A DNA stretch of 64,000 bases from Stenopsyche tienmushanensis (Eukaryota; Arthropoda; Insecta; Trichoptera; Stenopsychidae), in NCBI GenBank assembly GCA_008973525.1, contig WACJ01000502.1, positions 2,108,001-2,172,000 of the forward strand, written 5' to 3'. Shown here in pieces: positions 48,001 through 60,013 of the stretch. The notes under the pieces are model-generated. The model worked only from the letters and a program-made list of their open reading frames with translations. It was not told the origin of the DNA and made no database searches. The number at the start of each line of letters is the position of its first letter. Within the stretch, counting starts at the first letter, position 1. Made by a program: the position numbers and the translations under genes.

Positions 48001-50779
48001 CTGTACAAACAGCGTCAAATTGTATAATTTTTGATAATTCTGGAATGTGCAAGATTTTCAAATATTTTTTATAAATGATCAAGTTGTTTATGTATGAATA
48101 TTTTTTTGACCCGAGGAAGTCTTGCATTATTTTTATCATTCGCTGCTCTAAATTTTGATGAACTTTTCCTTCTTTATTATTAAAATAGATAGTTAAATAC
48201 AAAGCAATCTATTTGACATGGGCTTAATGCTTTTCTATGCAATATTGTATATTAAACATCTATCAGTATTTTATTTATTTTATTGAAAAAAACTTTTATT
48301 TATAAGGTTCTGTTCCATTTTTTAATTTTTTTTGACGGTGTAATACTGCTGCGATCATGTATTCAGATTTAACCAATTCAAATCGAATTTCTTCGGAAAT
48401 ATTCTATCAAATATAGAGAAATTTATGTGTTTTTTTGGCAGCTGACCTTAAAAATATTATTTCATCCACTCAGGATTATTATATAGTTTACACTTTATAT
48501 CAAAAATCACAATTCATATACTTTTCTGAGATACATATCTAAATTCTTTGTTGGTCTATTACGAATAGCAACAATTCATGTAATACCCAAATACCTTGTT
48601 AATTGAATGAATCTATACAATGAAAGTGCTCTTGAATTATAGATTATGGACAATTGAGGCGAATTAGATTCCACATATCAAGATATTTATGATATCTTCC
48701 TGTATGTTCCTGAAACGCCGTTTTCTAAACATCTCCATCTTAATTTGCTTTCATTCCATGATAATATTTTTTTCAACGATTTTTAATATTGAAAATGTTT
48801 ATAAACATTAGTTAAAATTCTCTTATTTTCATCCATCGATTATAACAGGGTAGGTATTTCATTTTTGATATATTTTCGATCCCCATAATGTGCATAAAAA
48901 TAATCTAATAAGATTACAAAGCTAACATAGGTTGAGCTTTGGTACGAATATACGCCATGTGAAATGAAATTAGCGCGTATTAAACACAAGCAAACTAATT
49001 TTTACAACTTTGCACGGAGAAATGAATTTGAAAATTATCCGCATTCAAATTGGATATTTCCGGATAATTCTATTACGCCATGGTAAACAAGATCATGGCT
49101 TTTTAAATGTGCATATGCCGGAAAGATCATATTAAACTCCGTGTGTTTCCGCATACGGTTTTCTGCATGTATTTTTCATAATTCGTAAAAAATCAGAATT
49201 GCTTAAATATCATTTTGTTGGTTTGGCGTTTACATTTATTGGGTATCTTAGGTGTATTTTTCTGGCAATGGGATAACTTTTGACATTCAAATAATGAAAT
49301 TACACGCAAAAAATATGAAGAGCGTCTGAGAGTATCCCTGCGGAACTAATTAGGGTCCTGGCACTGGATAAACTATCAGGTTTATTTGTTGTTCTGGATT
49401 AACTTGCCAACTTATATCCCACGGTCCAGGAGCGCTATTGTGCCATGGAAACCTTTTGCTTCTCACCCTTAAACTTCAAGGGTTCACTGACGTAAGGGTT
49501 AAACGCGAATCGATATTCTCATGTCTAAATCATTTTAATGTGACACGAGTATTTGTGGAGAATTCACATGTCGCTTCCACGACAATAAGGTCGCATTATT
49601 TCTTTATGAATTTTTCATGGCGTAGGTGTTTTTGTGCCTTTTCAATGAGAAGTGTAGATACACGATTTTTCGTTTCGGTCCACTTCAAGTATAATTAAAT
49701 TGTCAAACTTTCGACGGAAAGTTAGCATTCGAAGGAAAATATAAGTTGTATTTTGTTGAAGTTTAGTGGACGTGCGCAAACTAGAGTTTTTGTCATAAAT
49801 ATGTCGTATCCGCGTATATATTTTTTTTATCCAGGACACAGAATCTGGGATATTCAATAATTTTTCAAAATAAAACTAACCATATTTACACCTGAGGCGA
49901 GGATTTCATGAACTCGCAGTTGGCTTATGGGCCGCTTTTGAAAGTTAGCAAAAGTATCTACGGTCCTTGAATATCTTCCGAGATTTACAAGTACATACCC
50001 GAGGCAACAGGATTAACTGTGTTCTTATATTTTATGGCGAAAAAAATCATCTTAAAATACTGTTTAAACTAGCTCCGTTTAACATTTCGCTCGCGTTTAT
50101 CCCGATTCTCCCTGTTGTTTTTAAGAAAATAAATATTAAAATATTATTGGCACACTTGGCTTCTGATGGGATAAATTTGTTTGTACTGAAGCAACTTCCA
50201 GCGTTGAATACTCTTAATTAACAGCGCCCTTGTATTTAAAAAATAACAACACACAGCTAATTACAAAATGGCGTCTTTTAATTGGATAATTACTTTTTTA
50301 TATAAGGAAACCTCATAAATATAGTGCCAACTCAAAGCTTTTCTATGAACCGGTTTGGTTATTAATAGCTTTTATTCGTATTCATGTTATTCGCCCTTTA
50401 AGCATGGCTAAGGAATGATAAGAAATTAAGCTTAAGTTCAAATTTCTTAAGCTACTAAATCCTAATAAATTATAATCGGTCGATAAGCTTCATCAAGTGG
50501 TTCAACATGATTGTTTTATGCTTTGAAAAAAATAATATTTTCATTATTAAGCATAGTTTAGATTTATCCAGATTATATTACATGTTTTTAAAAATAATTT
50601 GCTAAAAATCAATACATGTATTGATACCAAAATATTCTCATTGTTTAGAATTCTGGACTCTCGCGATAAATGTTCTGGATCAAATTTAGACTGTGGCAAA
50701 GATATAAACGCATCAAAGGATTGGAAGACTGGAATTATCAATATTTTTAAGTCATTTTCTCGATTTTAAAAAGGAAATA
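45065..50779. other. No gene recognised over a long interval
   Basis: CCCTTGTA and TACAAGGG (45,673-45,692) form a perfect stem closed by a GAAA loop. AGCGCT repeats at 45,807-45,822 around ATAG. The minus-strand frame at 47,993-48,202 and plus-strand frames at 46,827-47,012, 49,438-49,698 and 49,967-50,221 show no domain. Part of the missing N-terminal half of the 44.7-kb piggyBac copy could be eroded here, but none is recognisable. Confidence 0.4.
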
Positions 50780-51748
50780 TTAACACATTGAAGACCGTAC
50801 GCATAAATCTGTGCGCCTCGAAAATTTGGATCAATGGCCCGTACGCACAGATTTGTGCGCGACGAACTACACACATTAAAAAAATCACAGCACTGCTGCT
50901 AAACATTTTTAACCTGTTTCAGAGATGTAGCTTGTTTTATATATATATAAAGATTTTAAAATATAATTTTAAAAAAATTACGCGTAATATATTCCACACT
51001 ATGGACAATCGTAATTGAAACTAAAACAATATTTTATTTGAGGTTTTAACCAAAATTAAAATTTACCGAGCCGATTCTAAACATTTTTAAACTACATAAC
51101 ATATATCATAAGTATAATATATGCATGTATGAAGGTTTAAAAAGCGAATATAAAAAATACGCGTAATATATTACACGACTTGTAAATACCAGGGACCGGA
51201 ACCGAACCAACATTTTTTTAGGTTTTTTTTCGGTTCTTTTCTAAATACAATCATAATTCCACCTATTACCTTTTTATTAGAGAATGAAAACCAAAATGAT
51301 TATTATATCTTATATAAAAAAAAATAAAGACATTTTGACACTTGCGCTTGCAGTGCAATTGAATTCTGACATTTGGGTGATCTTAGGTTTTTTTTTCTGC
51401 TTTTTGTAACGATTTTGCTAGATCCGCCCTTCAGTTGGGGTGGGGGAGTATTGTGTAAGCTTTCTAAACCATTAAAACTTCACGCCTTTGTTTGCATCTT
51501 GTCCAATAATGCAAGCCAATGGTCAAAAAAAATATTTGGACAAATCGTATAACATAATTGGAGGAAAGGAGACAGTACTGCACAACAAATTTTCGATAAT
51601 ACATATTACTTAGTGTTCGGGTTATAGTAGTGGAATTATGTTCTCGGTATAGGACACTTCGCGTCGTGATTCTAGATTTTGATAAATTTGGTTTAAAAAA
51701 CTTGTGGAAGCTGAATAACTTTATTGTGAAAATTTGAATACCTTCATA

Positions 51749-53209
51749 ATGGATAACGATCAATCACATTTGGAAGAAAATTACGAAGATTGTCTTTCAG
51801 ACATACCTGATGATTATTATGAAGATAGTGACAGTGATGATGAGCTTTCGAACTCAGAAGTTCGCTTACCGCGATCACGAGTAATGAATCTTCAAGAATC
51901 TTCTGATTCAGAACCCGATACTCCAGATGTACCTTTAGATTGGTCAGAAATTGATACAGCAAGAAATAATCAAAATTTTGAAGCCACTCCTGGAATCAAT
52001 ATCTATCCAGATAATCGTGAATCGGTGAAAAGTGTTGCATCGCTGTTTATTGGTGATGATATATTTAAAACAATCAGCGAAGAGACAAATAAATATTATG
52101 TGAAAAATAAGGACAAGTATAAAATCGTGGCTCATACAGCAAAATGGTTTGATGTGACTGTCAGAGAACTGAAAATATTTTTTGGCCTTATTATAATTAC
52201 GGGATTAGTACGCAAAAAATTAATTATACGAATACTGGTCAACTAATCCGCGAATGGAAACTCCATATTTCCGAAAAAGAATGAGTCGGAATAGATTTAA
52301 GCAAATTCTGACAGTTTTGCATTTTTCCGACAACGATTTAATAACAGGAGATTCGGAACGGCTTGCGAAGGTGCAAAATATAATAGATTATTTTCAAAAA
52401 AAATTCCAACAAGTATATACTCCTACCCAGAACTTGTCTTTAGATGAGGGGATGATACCATGGCGAGGACGTCTAAAGTTTAGAGTGTACAATCCGATGA
52501 AAATTATCAAATACGGAATTTTGAATAGAATGCTTTGCGAATCTAAAACGGGTTACATATGTAATTTTAAATTATATTGTGGAATTGGGACGAATTTAAA
52601 AGATACAATAACCGCAGTTCTAAGGCCGTACTTAAATAAATGGTACAATATATTTGCTGACAATTTTTATAACAGTGTAGAATTGGCAAACTATTTGTAT
52701 AATTTAAAAACGCGAATTTGTGGGACCATTCGTGCAAACCGGGGTATACCAGATATTTTAAAAAGCCCAAAACTGAATATTTTCCAATCTATTTTTCGCA
52801 GAAAGGGTGATGTTTTGGTTCAAGTGTGGAAAACCCACAAAAAAAGAGACGTGCGAATGATTTCCACAATCCATCAAGCAGAAGTCGTCGATACGGGAAG
52901 AACAGATAGAAAAACCGGACTACCGATTAAAAAACCACGATGCATATTTCCAATGAAGTAAACAAAAGCTTTATATTTTATAAAGTATTTAAAAATATAT
53001 CATTTTTGGCGTGTATTGTTGTTTCTAGAAATATGTTCATAAGCATCATCATAAATGAAACACCAAGAATAAAAGGAAACCTTTTTAACAATATATCCCT
53101 TAAAAAATGTGAAAGGGGCAGATCTTTTGAAATGCAATTACAAAGGACAACATTATTTATTGTTTCCTGTCTTCGAAAGAATTTAACAAATATCGGTAAC
53201 TATTATTGA
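51749..53209 (+). pseudogene. piggyBac transposase, frameshifted, third catalytic Asp missing
   Basis: A cut-and-paste transposase with a DDD catalytic core, specific for TTAA sites. ATG at 51,749 opens an acidic N-terminus (DDYYEDSDSDDELSNSE), followed by the domain ending in REIKIFFGL-like VRELKIFFGLIIITGL. The frame is lost near 52,210-52,230: YEYWSTNPRMETPYF continues in another frame, preceded by a stop. From 52,254 the second part (235 codons) has MSRNRFKQIL, the first catalytic Asp in LSLDEGMIPWRG (residue 64) and the second in FADNFYNS (residue 136). It ends KKPRCIFPMK-stop at 52,961, just where the family continues into the MGGVD motif with the third Asp, which is not found in any frame. 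The stretch to 53,209 is hydrophobic and may be a degraded tail. Not active as it stands. Confidence 0.85.
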
Positions 53210-53384
53210 ATAGAAAAATATCACAATCAGCATTTATTTTACGATATATTTTAGATGGCGATTAATTTGCCAATTGAGAATCACTGAATGACCTTGATAT
53301 GGACAAACTCAACTAAGTTTATGAATAAATTTGATTATAACTTGTTAATTGTTTTTTAATTCAAAAAAATTGTGAAAATAATAG

Positions 53385-53403
53385 TTTTTTTTTTTTTTTT
53401 TTT
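53385..53403 (+). repeat. Poly-T tract, 19 bases
   Basis: Uninterrupted T run inside the piggyBac element, about 230 bp from its right end. On the minus strand it is a poly-A. Confidence 0.9.
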
Positions 53404-53634
53404 CAAATACTTCTCTCTTACACAAACCCAAGGTTCAGTACCAATGATTTAGTAACGTTTCCTTATACTTATGAGTATCCCGGAGACGAAGCTAAAAAAT
53501 TTATTAATTTACACCAACTGGTTTCGAAGTTATATCAATTTAAAAAAAACATAAGATTTCTCGGAATAATCCTGAAATTCGCCCGGTCCCAGGTATAAGT
53601 TTTAGGAAATCATTAGCGGTCAACAAAGTGTTAA

Positions 53635-54030
53635 GACGATTATCAAGTCGGGCAGGGCTATATATTATATGTTTATTTATGATTTGAAACGATAATTAAA
53701 TGTAATTTTAAAACAAGTATAATTTCGCTACTCACCATTCAAGAAATATTTAAATAATCATAAATGATATGATTTGCTTGTATTATTTCTATATTAATGC
53801 CACCGCCTGTACCAACTATCGCATTCATGCATAACTTTCAAGCGCTAATAAAACAAGTCTACCCTTATACTATTTTTTTATCAAAATCAAAAGCTCAAAT
53901 CTTGTTTAGTTAGGAATAATATTTTGTTGGTTTTATTATAAATATGAACAAACATACAAACATTGATTTCTTTATATAAGACATACTGTAAGTTAATTTT
54001 ACTATATCTATATTATTTGAGAAAGTGCAA
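53635..54030. other. No gene recognised
   Basis: AT-rich. A weak third copy of the tandem unit that follows may be present around 53,930-53,990. Confidence 0.35.
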
Positions 54031-54250
54031 ACAATAAGTTGGCAAAGTTTTATTGCAATCGAATGAACAGTATGGCAGCGCATTAAATACGGACAAACAA
54101 ACATTATATTTTAAATATTAGACTATACTTATGTTACTCGCAAATTTTTTAGCAATAAGTGGACGAAGTTTTATTGCAATCCGATAAACGGTATGGCAAC
54201 GCATTTCGAACGAACAAAACCCAATTCATTTTTATATATTAGATTATAGT
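54031..54250 (+). repeat. Two-unit tandem duplication, period about 121 bp
   Basis: CAATAAGTTGGCAAAGTTTT (54,032) and CAATAAGTGGACGAAGTTTT (54,153) begin two diverged copies. Both continue with TATTGCAATC, then GGTATGGCARCGCATT-type sequence, and end in ATATTAGAYTATA. No coding capacity. Confidence 0.75.
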
Positions 54251-54291
54251 CGTGATAATAAATTGATTTAGTATAGTGTGATGGATTGGAC

Positions 54292-54720
54292 GCAATTTAC
54301 CGTTAAATTATCGGTAAACCGGTAAAAGATTCCTCCCGTTAACGGTTTACCGGTTATTTACCGGTAAATAAAAGAGTCTTGAAATAGAGAAATATGCATA
54401 AAAATTCCTGACATTTATATCGATATGGTTACAGTTTTGGCTCCCGAAAAATAACGTTTTAACTCTTGTTTTCATCTTTTAGACTTGACCTGATTTTTGT
54501 ACATATTTATCAAGTCATAATTTTGTGTCCAAAATTCCAAAATTTCATTTTTGGCAATAAAATTCTCAGTTACAATATTTGGTTGTAATGTCGATAAAAA
54601 CAAAACTTCTAATTTCGCATTCATATCTACAAAAAAATTACTTGATTCGCGATTATTTTCGGTAATTTACCGGTAATTATCGAATGAATTTTGTGATTTA
54701 CCGATAAACCGGTAAAATTC
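54292..54720. repeat. ACCGGTAA-rich block, possible hAT-like element remnant
   Basis: At 54,295-54,370 and 54,658-54,718 the sequence is built of overlapping TTTACCGGT and AACCGGTAAA words, so both ends can pair with themselves and with each other. The intervening 290 bp is ordinary AT-rich DNA. Such palindromic ends occur in non-autonomous elements, but I see no defined terminal repeat or target duplication. Confidence 0.4.
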
Positions 54721-54822
54721 ATATTTATCAACAATTTCATACCATATCCTCAAAAATAAAACATCAATAACGACTCATAAAGGTACATTAGATTGATATT
54801 TGCAAAATTAAAACGGAAAATA

Positions 54823-55035
54823 CAGGGTGCGGCATGAAAACTACCTTATTTAAAAAATGAATAACACAAATAGCAAAGAAGATATCAGTTTAATTTTTGT
54901 TTATGTTACAGAGAGCTATTTAAAGATAGTTCGCTGCTTAATCGTTACTAAATCTATATAATAAAAACGTTAGACTCTGTTCTTTCAAATAAAGTTTATT
55001 TTATCTTTCTCGATAAGTTTCCCTGTCACATCCTG
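54823..55035 (+). mobile_element. CAGGGTG-type MITE, 213 bp
   Basis: The left end CAGGGTGCGGCATGAAAACT and the right end read inward, CAGGATGTGACAGGGAAACT, are imperfect inverted repeats (15 of 20). TA precedes the left end; the right flank is AA, probably a mutated site. Non-coding and consistent with a Tc1/mariner-mobilised element. Confidence 0.6.
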
Positions 55036-55133
55036 AATTTAGAAATAAATTGATATCCATTCGATAATACCAATTAAGATCTTTTTGTGATGTTATTTTG
55101 TGACATAGTTATTTAGTGTGGCGAATAATAAGG

Positions 55134-55213
55134 CACCGATAATACATCGGTGTTGGCTCTTTTGGCAAGTGTTGATAACGATGACAAATGGCGTTTGGCA
55201 CTCATAGGGTTAA
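55134..55213. other. Hairpin and orphan piggyBac-like end
   Basis: CACCGAT/ATCGGTG (55,134-55,152) forms a 7-bp stem with a 5-base loop. At 55,194-55,213, GGCACTCATAGGGTTAA reads in reverse as TTAACCCTATGAGTGCC, typical of a piggyBac-family end at TTAA. Its partner was not found. Confidence 0.35.
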
Positions 55214-56689
55214 TATATTAAATTTGTAACGAAATGAGCACGAAAAGTTTTACAAACCAGTTTAAAAAACAATTTTTCTTAGATGAATAGACGACGCAAT
55301 TTTTTTGAATTATATACATAGAAAAATTTCATTTATGTCAAGGTTTTATTTGATTATTATGCTGAATGGTTAGAATAGGTTAAAAAGTTTTATATTATTT
55401 TGTTTAAGAAGACTTAAAAGGATTGTAGGTCCTTGAGCTTTAAGCAATGAATGAAGGCCGAGTAGCAAAATAACATTTCTCGCTATTTGGATTCCGCTTT
55501 CATAGACAGATTGAAGACAATTCTAAACAAACTAGCGGTTGTTACGAAGCTGTTTACGAAAATACTTTACAGGCAAATTTACTGACATAATCTTAATATG
55601 CTAATCGCTGAAGATCTGCGAAAGGGAAGCGTTATATAATTTAGATTTCGTCGGGGAGTGTTAAGATAGGTTAGTGAAACGTCGTTTAATTTGGCAAAAA
55701 CGTTATTAGAGACGGTTCTCTAAATGCTAATAACTCGATTGTGTAATTACAAGATGGAGATCATCTTACTGTGTAATGTCGAAATCTTTAAAGTCAATAA
55801 GGTGGATGGGAAAAAATCGTTTCATTCGCGCAATTTCATTCGGGCTGGGGTGGAATACAAAAGATGGTACACAAAAGGATTATTTACGAGCACAACGTTT
55901 GAAAAACGCCGTCGAAGCTCCCAGCGATTCTCATACTTGGGATTAGATTTATAAGGTTTTTAATAATGCCCGTGACGTCACGGCTATTTCTCTTTAAAAA
56001 ATCCGCCTAATCTTTGCGAAATTAATATGAAGGATCAAACATTCGGCATGCACGTAAATCGTGGGCGCGCCAAAGGAAGATCGCTTCCGAGAATACAACG
56101 AAAGCCATTCATCAAATATCATATATTAATTGAACAAAATTAGGATTTTCCATTGTCGGAAATTAATTCGTAAATATCGAACACCCTCACGATGATTCGC
56201 GCTAAAAAATCACCCGTTTCAATAGAAAACTCAGATAATTTTCTTCTTAGTATGTAAATATAATTATGCTTTTATGACAAAGGAACCCTTTTCATTTGAA
56301 AACCACTCGCTTCTTTGTGCTAAAAAAGCATTTTCTAAGATTTCCTTTTAATGACTTTGTTTCATTATTCATTCCTCAGTGTATTATTTTCCAAGATATT
56401 TCAGCCGATTCACATTAAATGTCATAATAAGCGTTGGTTATTTCATACAATGCTGCAACCATTCGTCAATGGAAACTTTTAATGGTCTTTTATGAACTTA
56501 TTGTCAACTTTTTTTCCACTGAAACGTAACTGAAGCATTATTGGAGCATTATATTTAAATTCTTAACTTAAAAAAGACATGAAGAATCATGACTTGATGT
56601 AGTGGATGTGTTCCTGTACCTATTATAAATACAATTTTATAAAATACAATTCCCTTAATTATTCAACATATCTACCTATCGCTTTGGTA
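55214..56689. other. No gene recognised; CRE palindrome at 55,970
   Basis: A perfect 14-bp palindrome CCGTGACGTCACGG lies at 55,970-55,983 (CRE-type). The 76-codon frame just before it (55,724-55,954, true ATG, basic C-terminus) has no recognisable domain. Confidence 0.4.
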
Positions 56690-57359
56690 ATCCTTCGATC
56701 CCTCTTTTGTATTTTTTTTTGGTATAGAAGCAAAAAACTATTTTAAATGCATTTCCACTAATTAATTGTTTTTCTCTCGGGCTGTACTTCATGTGGCTGT
56801 ATTCCTGAAAAGGTGGAAATCCATCGGGGGGAGGTCAGATGAATAAGAAACTATAACTTGTGCAGTTATAGTTTCTCCCGGTTTCTTTAATTTATAATGA
56901 ATTATTCCCCGCATATCCCGCCATTTGCAAAAAAATACCGTTTTTATAGTCAATCCGGGCTTAGGCATTGTAATTAATTTTTTTTTAAAAAGCCCTTAAA
57001 TTTTTTATCCTATATTATCGTAAATGAGCCATTTCTAATCACCAATTAAAATGTTATTCATAAAGCGATTATTTTTTAACTTTATTTGTCTATTTTTGTT
57101 GTGTTGGATCAAGTCGTGCGTCCTATCTAATAATACCCATCCTACCCAATAATACCCATCCTATTCGTTTTGCTGATGAGTTCTAAATGGTCCCAATGAT
57201 ATTTCAATCTTTGTGATAACTTCTCGATTGTCTGACGTGGATCTGACTCGATCAGGGTTTTACATGCGTCGTTATCAAAATTCGAAGGGTTTTCCGTTCT
57301 CGGTTTCATCCCTTAAGCTTATATTGTCCGATTTAAATATCTGGAACCAATATTGGCAT
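56690..57359 (-). repeat. TAGGATGGGT-family repeat, copy F (longest)
   Basis: The core at 57,134-57,180 reads ATACCCATCCTACCCAATAA, then ACCCATCCTATTCGTTTTGC and GATGAGTTCTAAATGG. The left part (TTCGATCCCTCTTTTGTA at 56,696) matches 38,409. The right part (57,290-57,359) matches copy A in reverse. Relative to unit E, it carries about 266 extra bases (56,770-57,035). Parts of these are also in copies A and B (GTCAATCCGGGCTTAGGCAT) and near 37,950, so unit E has probably lost them. This stretch includes the hairpin at 56,847-56,875. Confidence 0.75.
56847..56875. other. Perfect 12-bp hairpin within the repeat
   Basis: GAAACTATAACT and AGTTATAGTTTC pair completely around a TGTGC loop. Confidence 0.75.
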
Positions 57360-60011
57360 CTGTGGGGAGTGTTTTATTGACTTTTGTGTGCATTCCAACC
57401 CAAATAAAAAAGCAGCATACAATTCCGAATGTGGACTTCGTTAGTTTCGAATTTGGACATTTTACCCTTAACAATAAAAACAAATCTGTTGGATAAAAAT
57501 AATGTTTAACAATTGTTCTACCAAAAAAATAAGCTATAAAGATTTTTTTTTACACAAACTGAGTTCAAATACAAGGTCTCAAAATGGTTGAATAATTTTG
57601 GATTCCCTTAATATTTTAAATACAACGCGTTTCCATATCTCCATGACTTTTATAAATCAATAGTCAATACTAAAAAACATCTATTTTAAATATTGATGTT
57701 ATTCCTTGATGGAACGCTTGAAGAAATTAAGTTGTTTTGTAGAACAAACGGGAGTTGCCTATACTTGCCGATACTATAATATATCAAAATAATTGGTCTA
57801 TTTTGGGAAACTATAGGGAGTATTATGGGAAAGTGTTCAATTATTTGACCTACTTTATGATAATCCAGAGCAATGTCCAGAATTAAATAAAAGGAAATAA
57901 TCCACGAGTATAATGTAAATGCTATGCCTGGAGATAAGGCAAATGAAATAAACCGCTTGTTAAATTTTGCAAATAACTTTAAGAGAACTCCTGGTGAAAT
58001 ATCCCCTAAATATCCCACTAACTGAACAACATTATTTTTATTTGCTTAAGCATTTTTTCATTGAGTCTAAATTATTAATTCACTATCGTCTGAAACATCT
58101 GATACATCTGAAACAAGCAATAATTGATCAATCTGCATGAGAAAATAAAATAAAAACTAGGCACGATATATCGATTCAATTTTGGTCTGTTTGTCTATAT
58201 CCTCGACGGACATATATGAAAATAGATCAAAAACATCACCTGGAGTAATTCAAGTAACCATATTTAAGTCGATTATTACATAAAGTGACAGATTCGCAGA
58301 AATTAGGATAACGTCGTCTTAATTACTCGATAGTGGGTTGTTTTGTGAGATTAACTATGATATTTACGCCAAAACTTACGTTTGTGAAGTGTAGTGAGTT
58401 CTAATAGACGCCTTGGGTTTCCGATTCATACTCAGTGGTGTTTGTACAAATTTAATATGGTTAAGGGCAGTCAACTTGTCAGCACACTCGAGGCTTATTA
58501 AGTCCCTCCTTAATCATTGTTTGAATATATTGCTTAAATATTTGATAAAAACAACGGATTCATGATGAAATTGTGCTCATTATTCCCGCGGGAACATAAT
58601 CGTGTTTATCTAATAAAGCCCGAAGCGCTTGTCCGACTTGAAGAAGTTCACAACAAAAGGAGCAGATGGTTCAAAAGGTTGCGGATCTTAGGAAAGGTGC
58701 ATATCTTTAAGGAAGTATTGAAGATGAATAGCCTCTCAAGCAAGTTTTATAGATAATCTTTTTTATTGATACTGAAGATGCTCTTTTTCCCGATTGACCA
58801 TCGCTTAATAAAAAGATCTTTGTCGAAGGAAAAAATAAATTAGTTGTGTCTTCATTGATCCAGAGGCAACGTAGTACATCCCTCTTGTTGCGTATGTAAA
58901 GCAAAAATCTGCTCCCAACAATGAAATTCGATTCTGACGCGTTCCCGTGGGAACGGAGAATGTGTCTCATAAGCATGGCAGAACTCTCTATAATCGCAGA
59001 TGGAATTTATTAGATCAACATTTGACTATTTATTCTATTCGGATCAGCCAGCTTATCTGGATCGCGAATCAGACCATCTTTGTGACGCAAACAGAGGTCG
59101 TTCGAAAAGTTACTCTCATTTCTTATCGCAGCAAATTAGGTTGAATCGATGTGAAGATTACAGACGGGCTTCGAGATTGGCCATGTCACATTTGTTGGAT
59201 TGATATTATCAACAGGTAATCTTGTTAATGAAGGACAAAGGGCACGTCTGGGAACTTTATACACTATTAGAATTAGTCAAACGACTTCTTTGATGGCAGA
59301 ACTTCCATCAGAGCAATCAAAAGGTCGTGTACGGTCTTTAACGAGAATTGGATCAGCATAATTTCAAGAGACTGGTTAATGGATTAGAGTGCTTTCAACG
59401 CTATCATTGTCTTCATCTGAAAATATATAATTATGTTGTATTCTGATTGACAAACTTTTAATTATTATAATATCATGAATATTATCATATTTCTATACAA
59501 AGCAAAATATATTATTTCAATATCAACGCTAAAACTATTATCTATTGGATTTAATTGAATTTCTTTTAAGTCTTAACACCTTGAGAATCCCGCGCTAATG
59601 CGTCTTTGATATATGTTTGTATGCCAAAGAAACTTTTTCGTCAAAACATTGATCTCAATTCCTGGCGATCTTTTGTTTGATATGTTTGGGTTTTATACTA
59701 TGCTCTCTGTACCATCAAGATTATTTTCGTAATATTGTGAATATAATAAACAGTTTGTGGACCAAATCGGTGATTAACATTTTTAAATCATCATCAAATA
59801 TTTATGTGATCATACGGTCATGCTCGTCTTCAGTAAGATTTAGTTAATGATCATTGTATTACTGTATATATTCTGTATATATTTCTTGTAAAGGATTAAT
59901 ATGGGGTATTGCCAAATTTTTATAGCTATGAAGGATTAAGATCAGTGATCATCTTATAATTAAATTATAAAAACTAATGCTATAATATGTTCAATATTTT
60001 TACTTTAATAT
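57360..60011. other. No gene recognised
   Basis: The minus-strand frame at 57,686-58,018 (110 codons) has two hydrophobic runs and a true ATG but no known family. The plus strand there also gives a 44-codon stop-free tail (PGDKANEINRLLNFANNFKR) that might be a transposon relic. GTTCCCGTGGGAAC (58,940-58,953) and TTCCCGCGGGAA (58,582-58,593) are near-identical palindromes 360 bp apart. Frames around 58,560-59,200 overlap on both strands and are unassigned. Confidence 0.35.
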
Positions 60012-60013
60012 TA

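Larger units (their letters stand above)
50784..53630 (+). mobile_element. piggyBac element, nearly full length, TTAA target sites
   Basis: TTAA at 50,780-50,783 and 53,631-53,634 flank a 2,847-bp element. The left end begins CACATTGAAGACCG; the right end, read inward, begins CACTTTGTTGACCG: inverted repeats of 14 bp, 11 matching. Near the left end, CCGTACGCATAAATCTGTGC (from 50,795) is echoed by CCGTACGCACAGATTTGTGC (from 50,838). A second inverted pair, ACCAGGGACCGG (51,188-51,199) and CCGGTCCCAGGT (53,583-53,594), sits asymmetrically, as subterminal repeats often do in this family. Inside is one broken transposase gene (51,749-52,961 and a possible tail to 53,209). A 19-base T tract lies at 53,385-53,403. 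Confidence 0.8.

Noticed and set aside
57686..58018. 110-codon minus-strand frame as a membrane protein
   Set aside because: Hydrophobic runs arise easily from T-rich sequence. The other strand has an equally plausible stop-free stretch, and no family is recognised.
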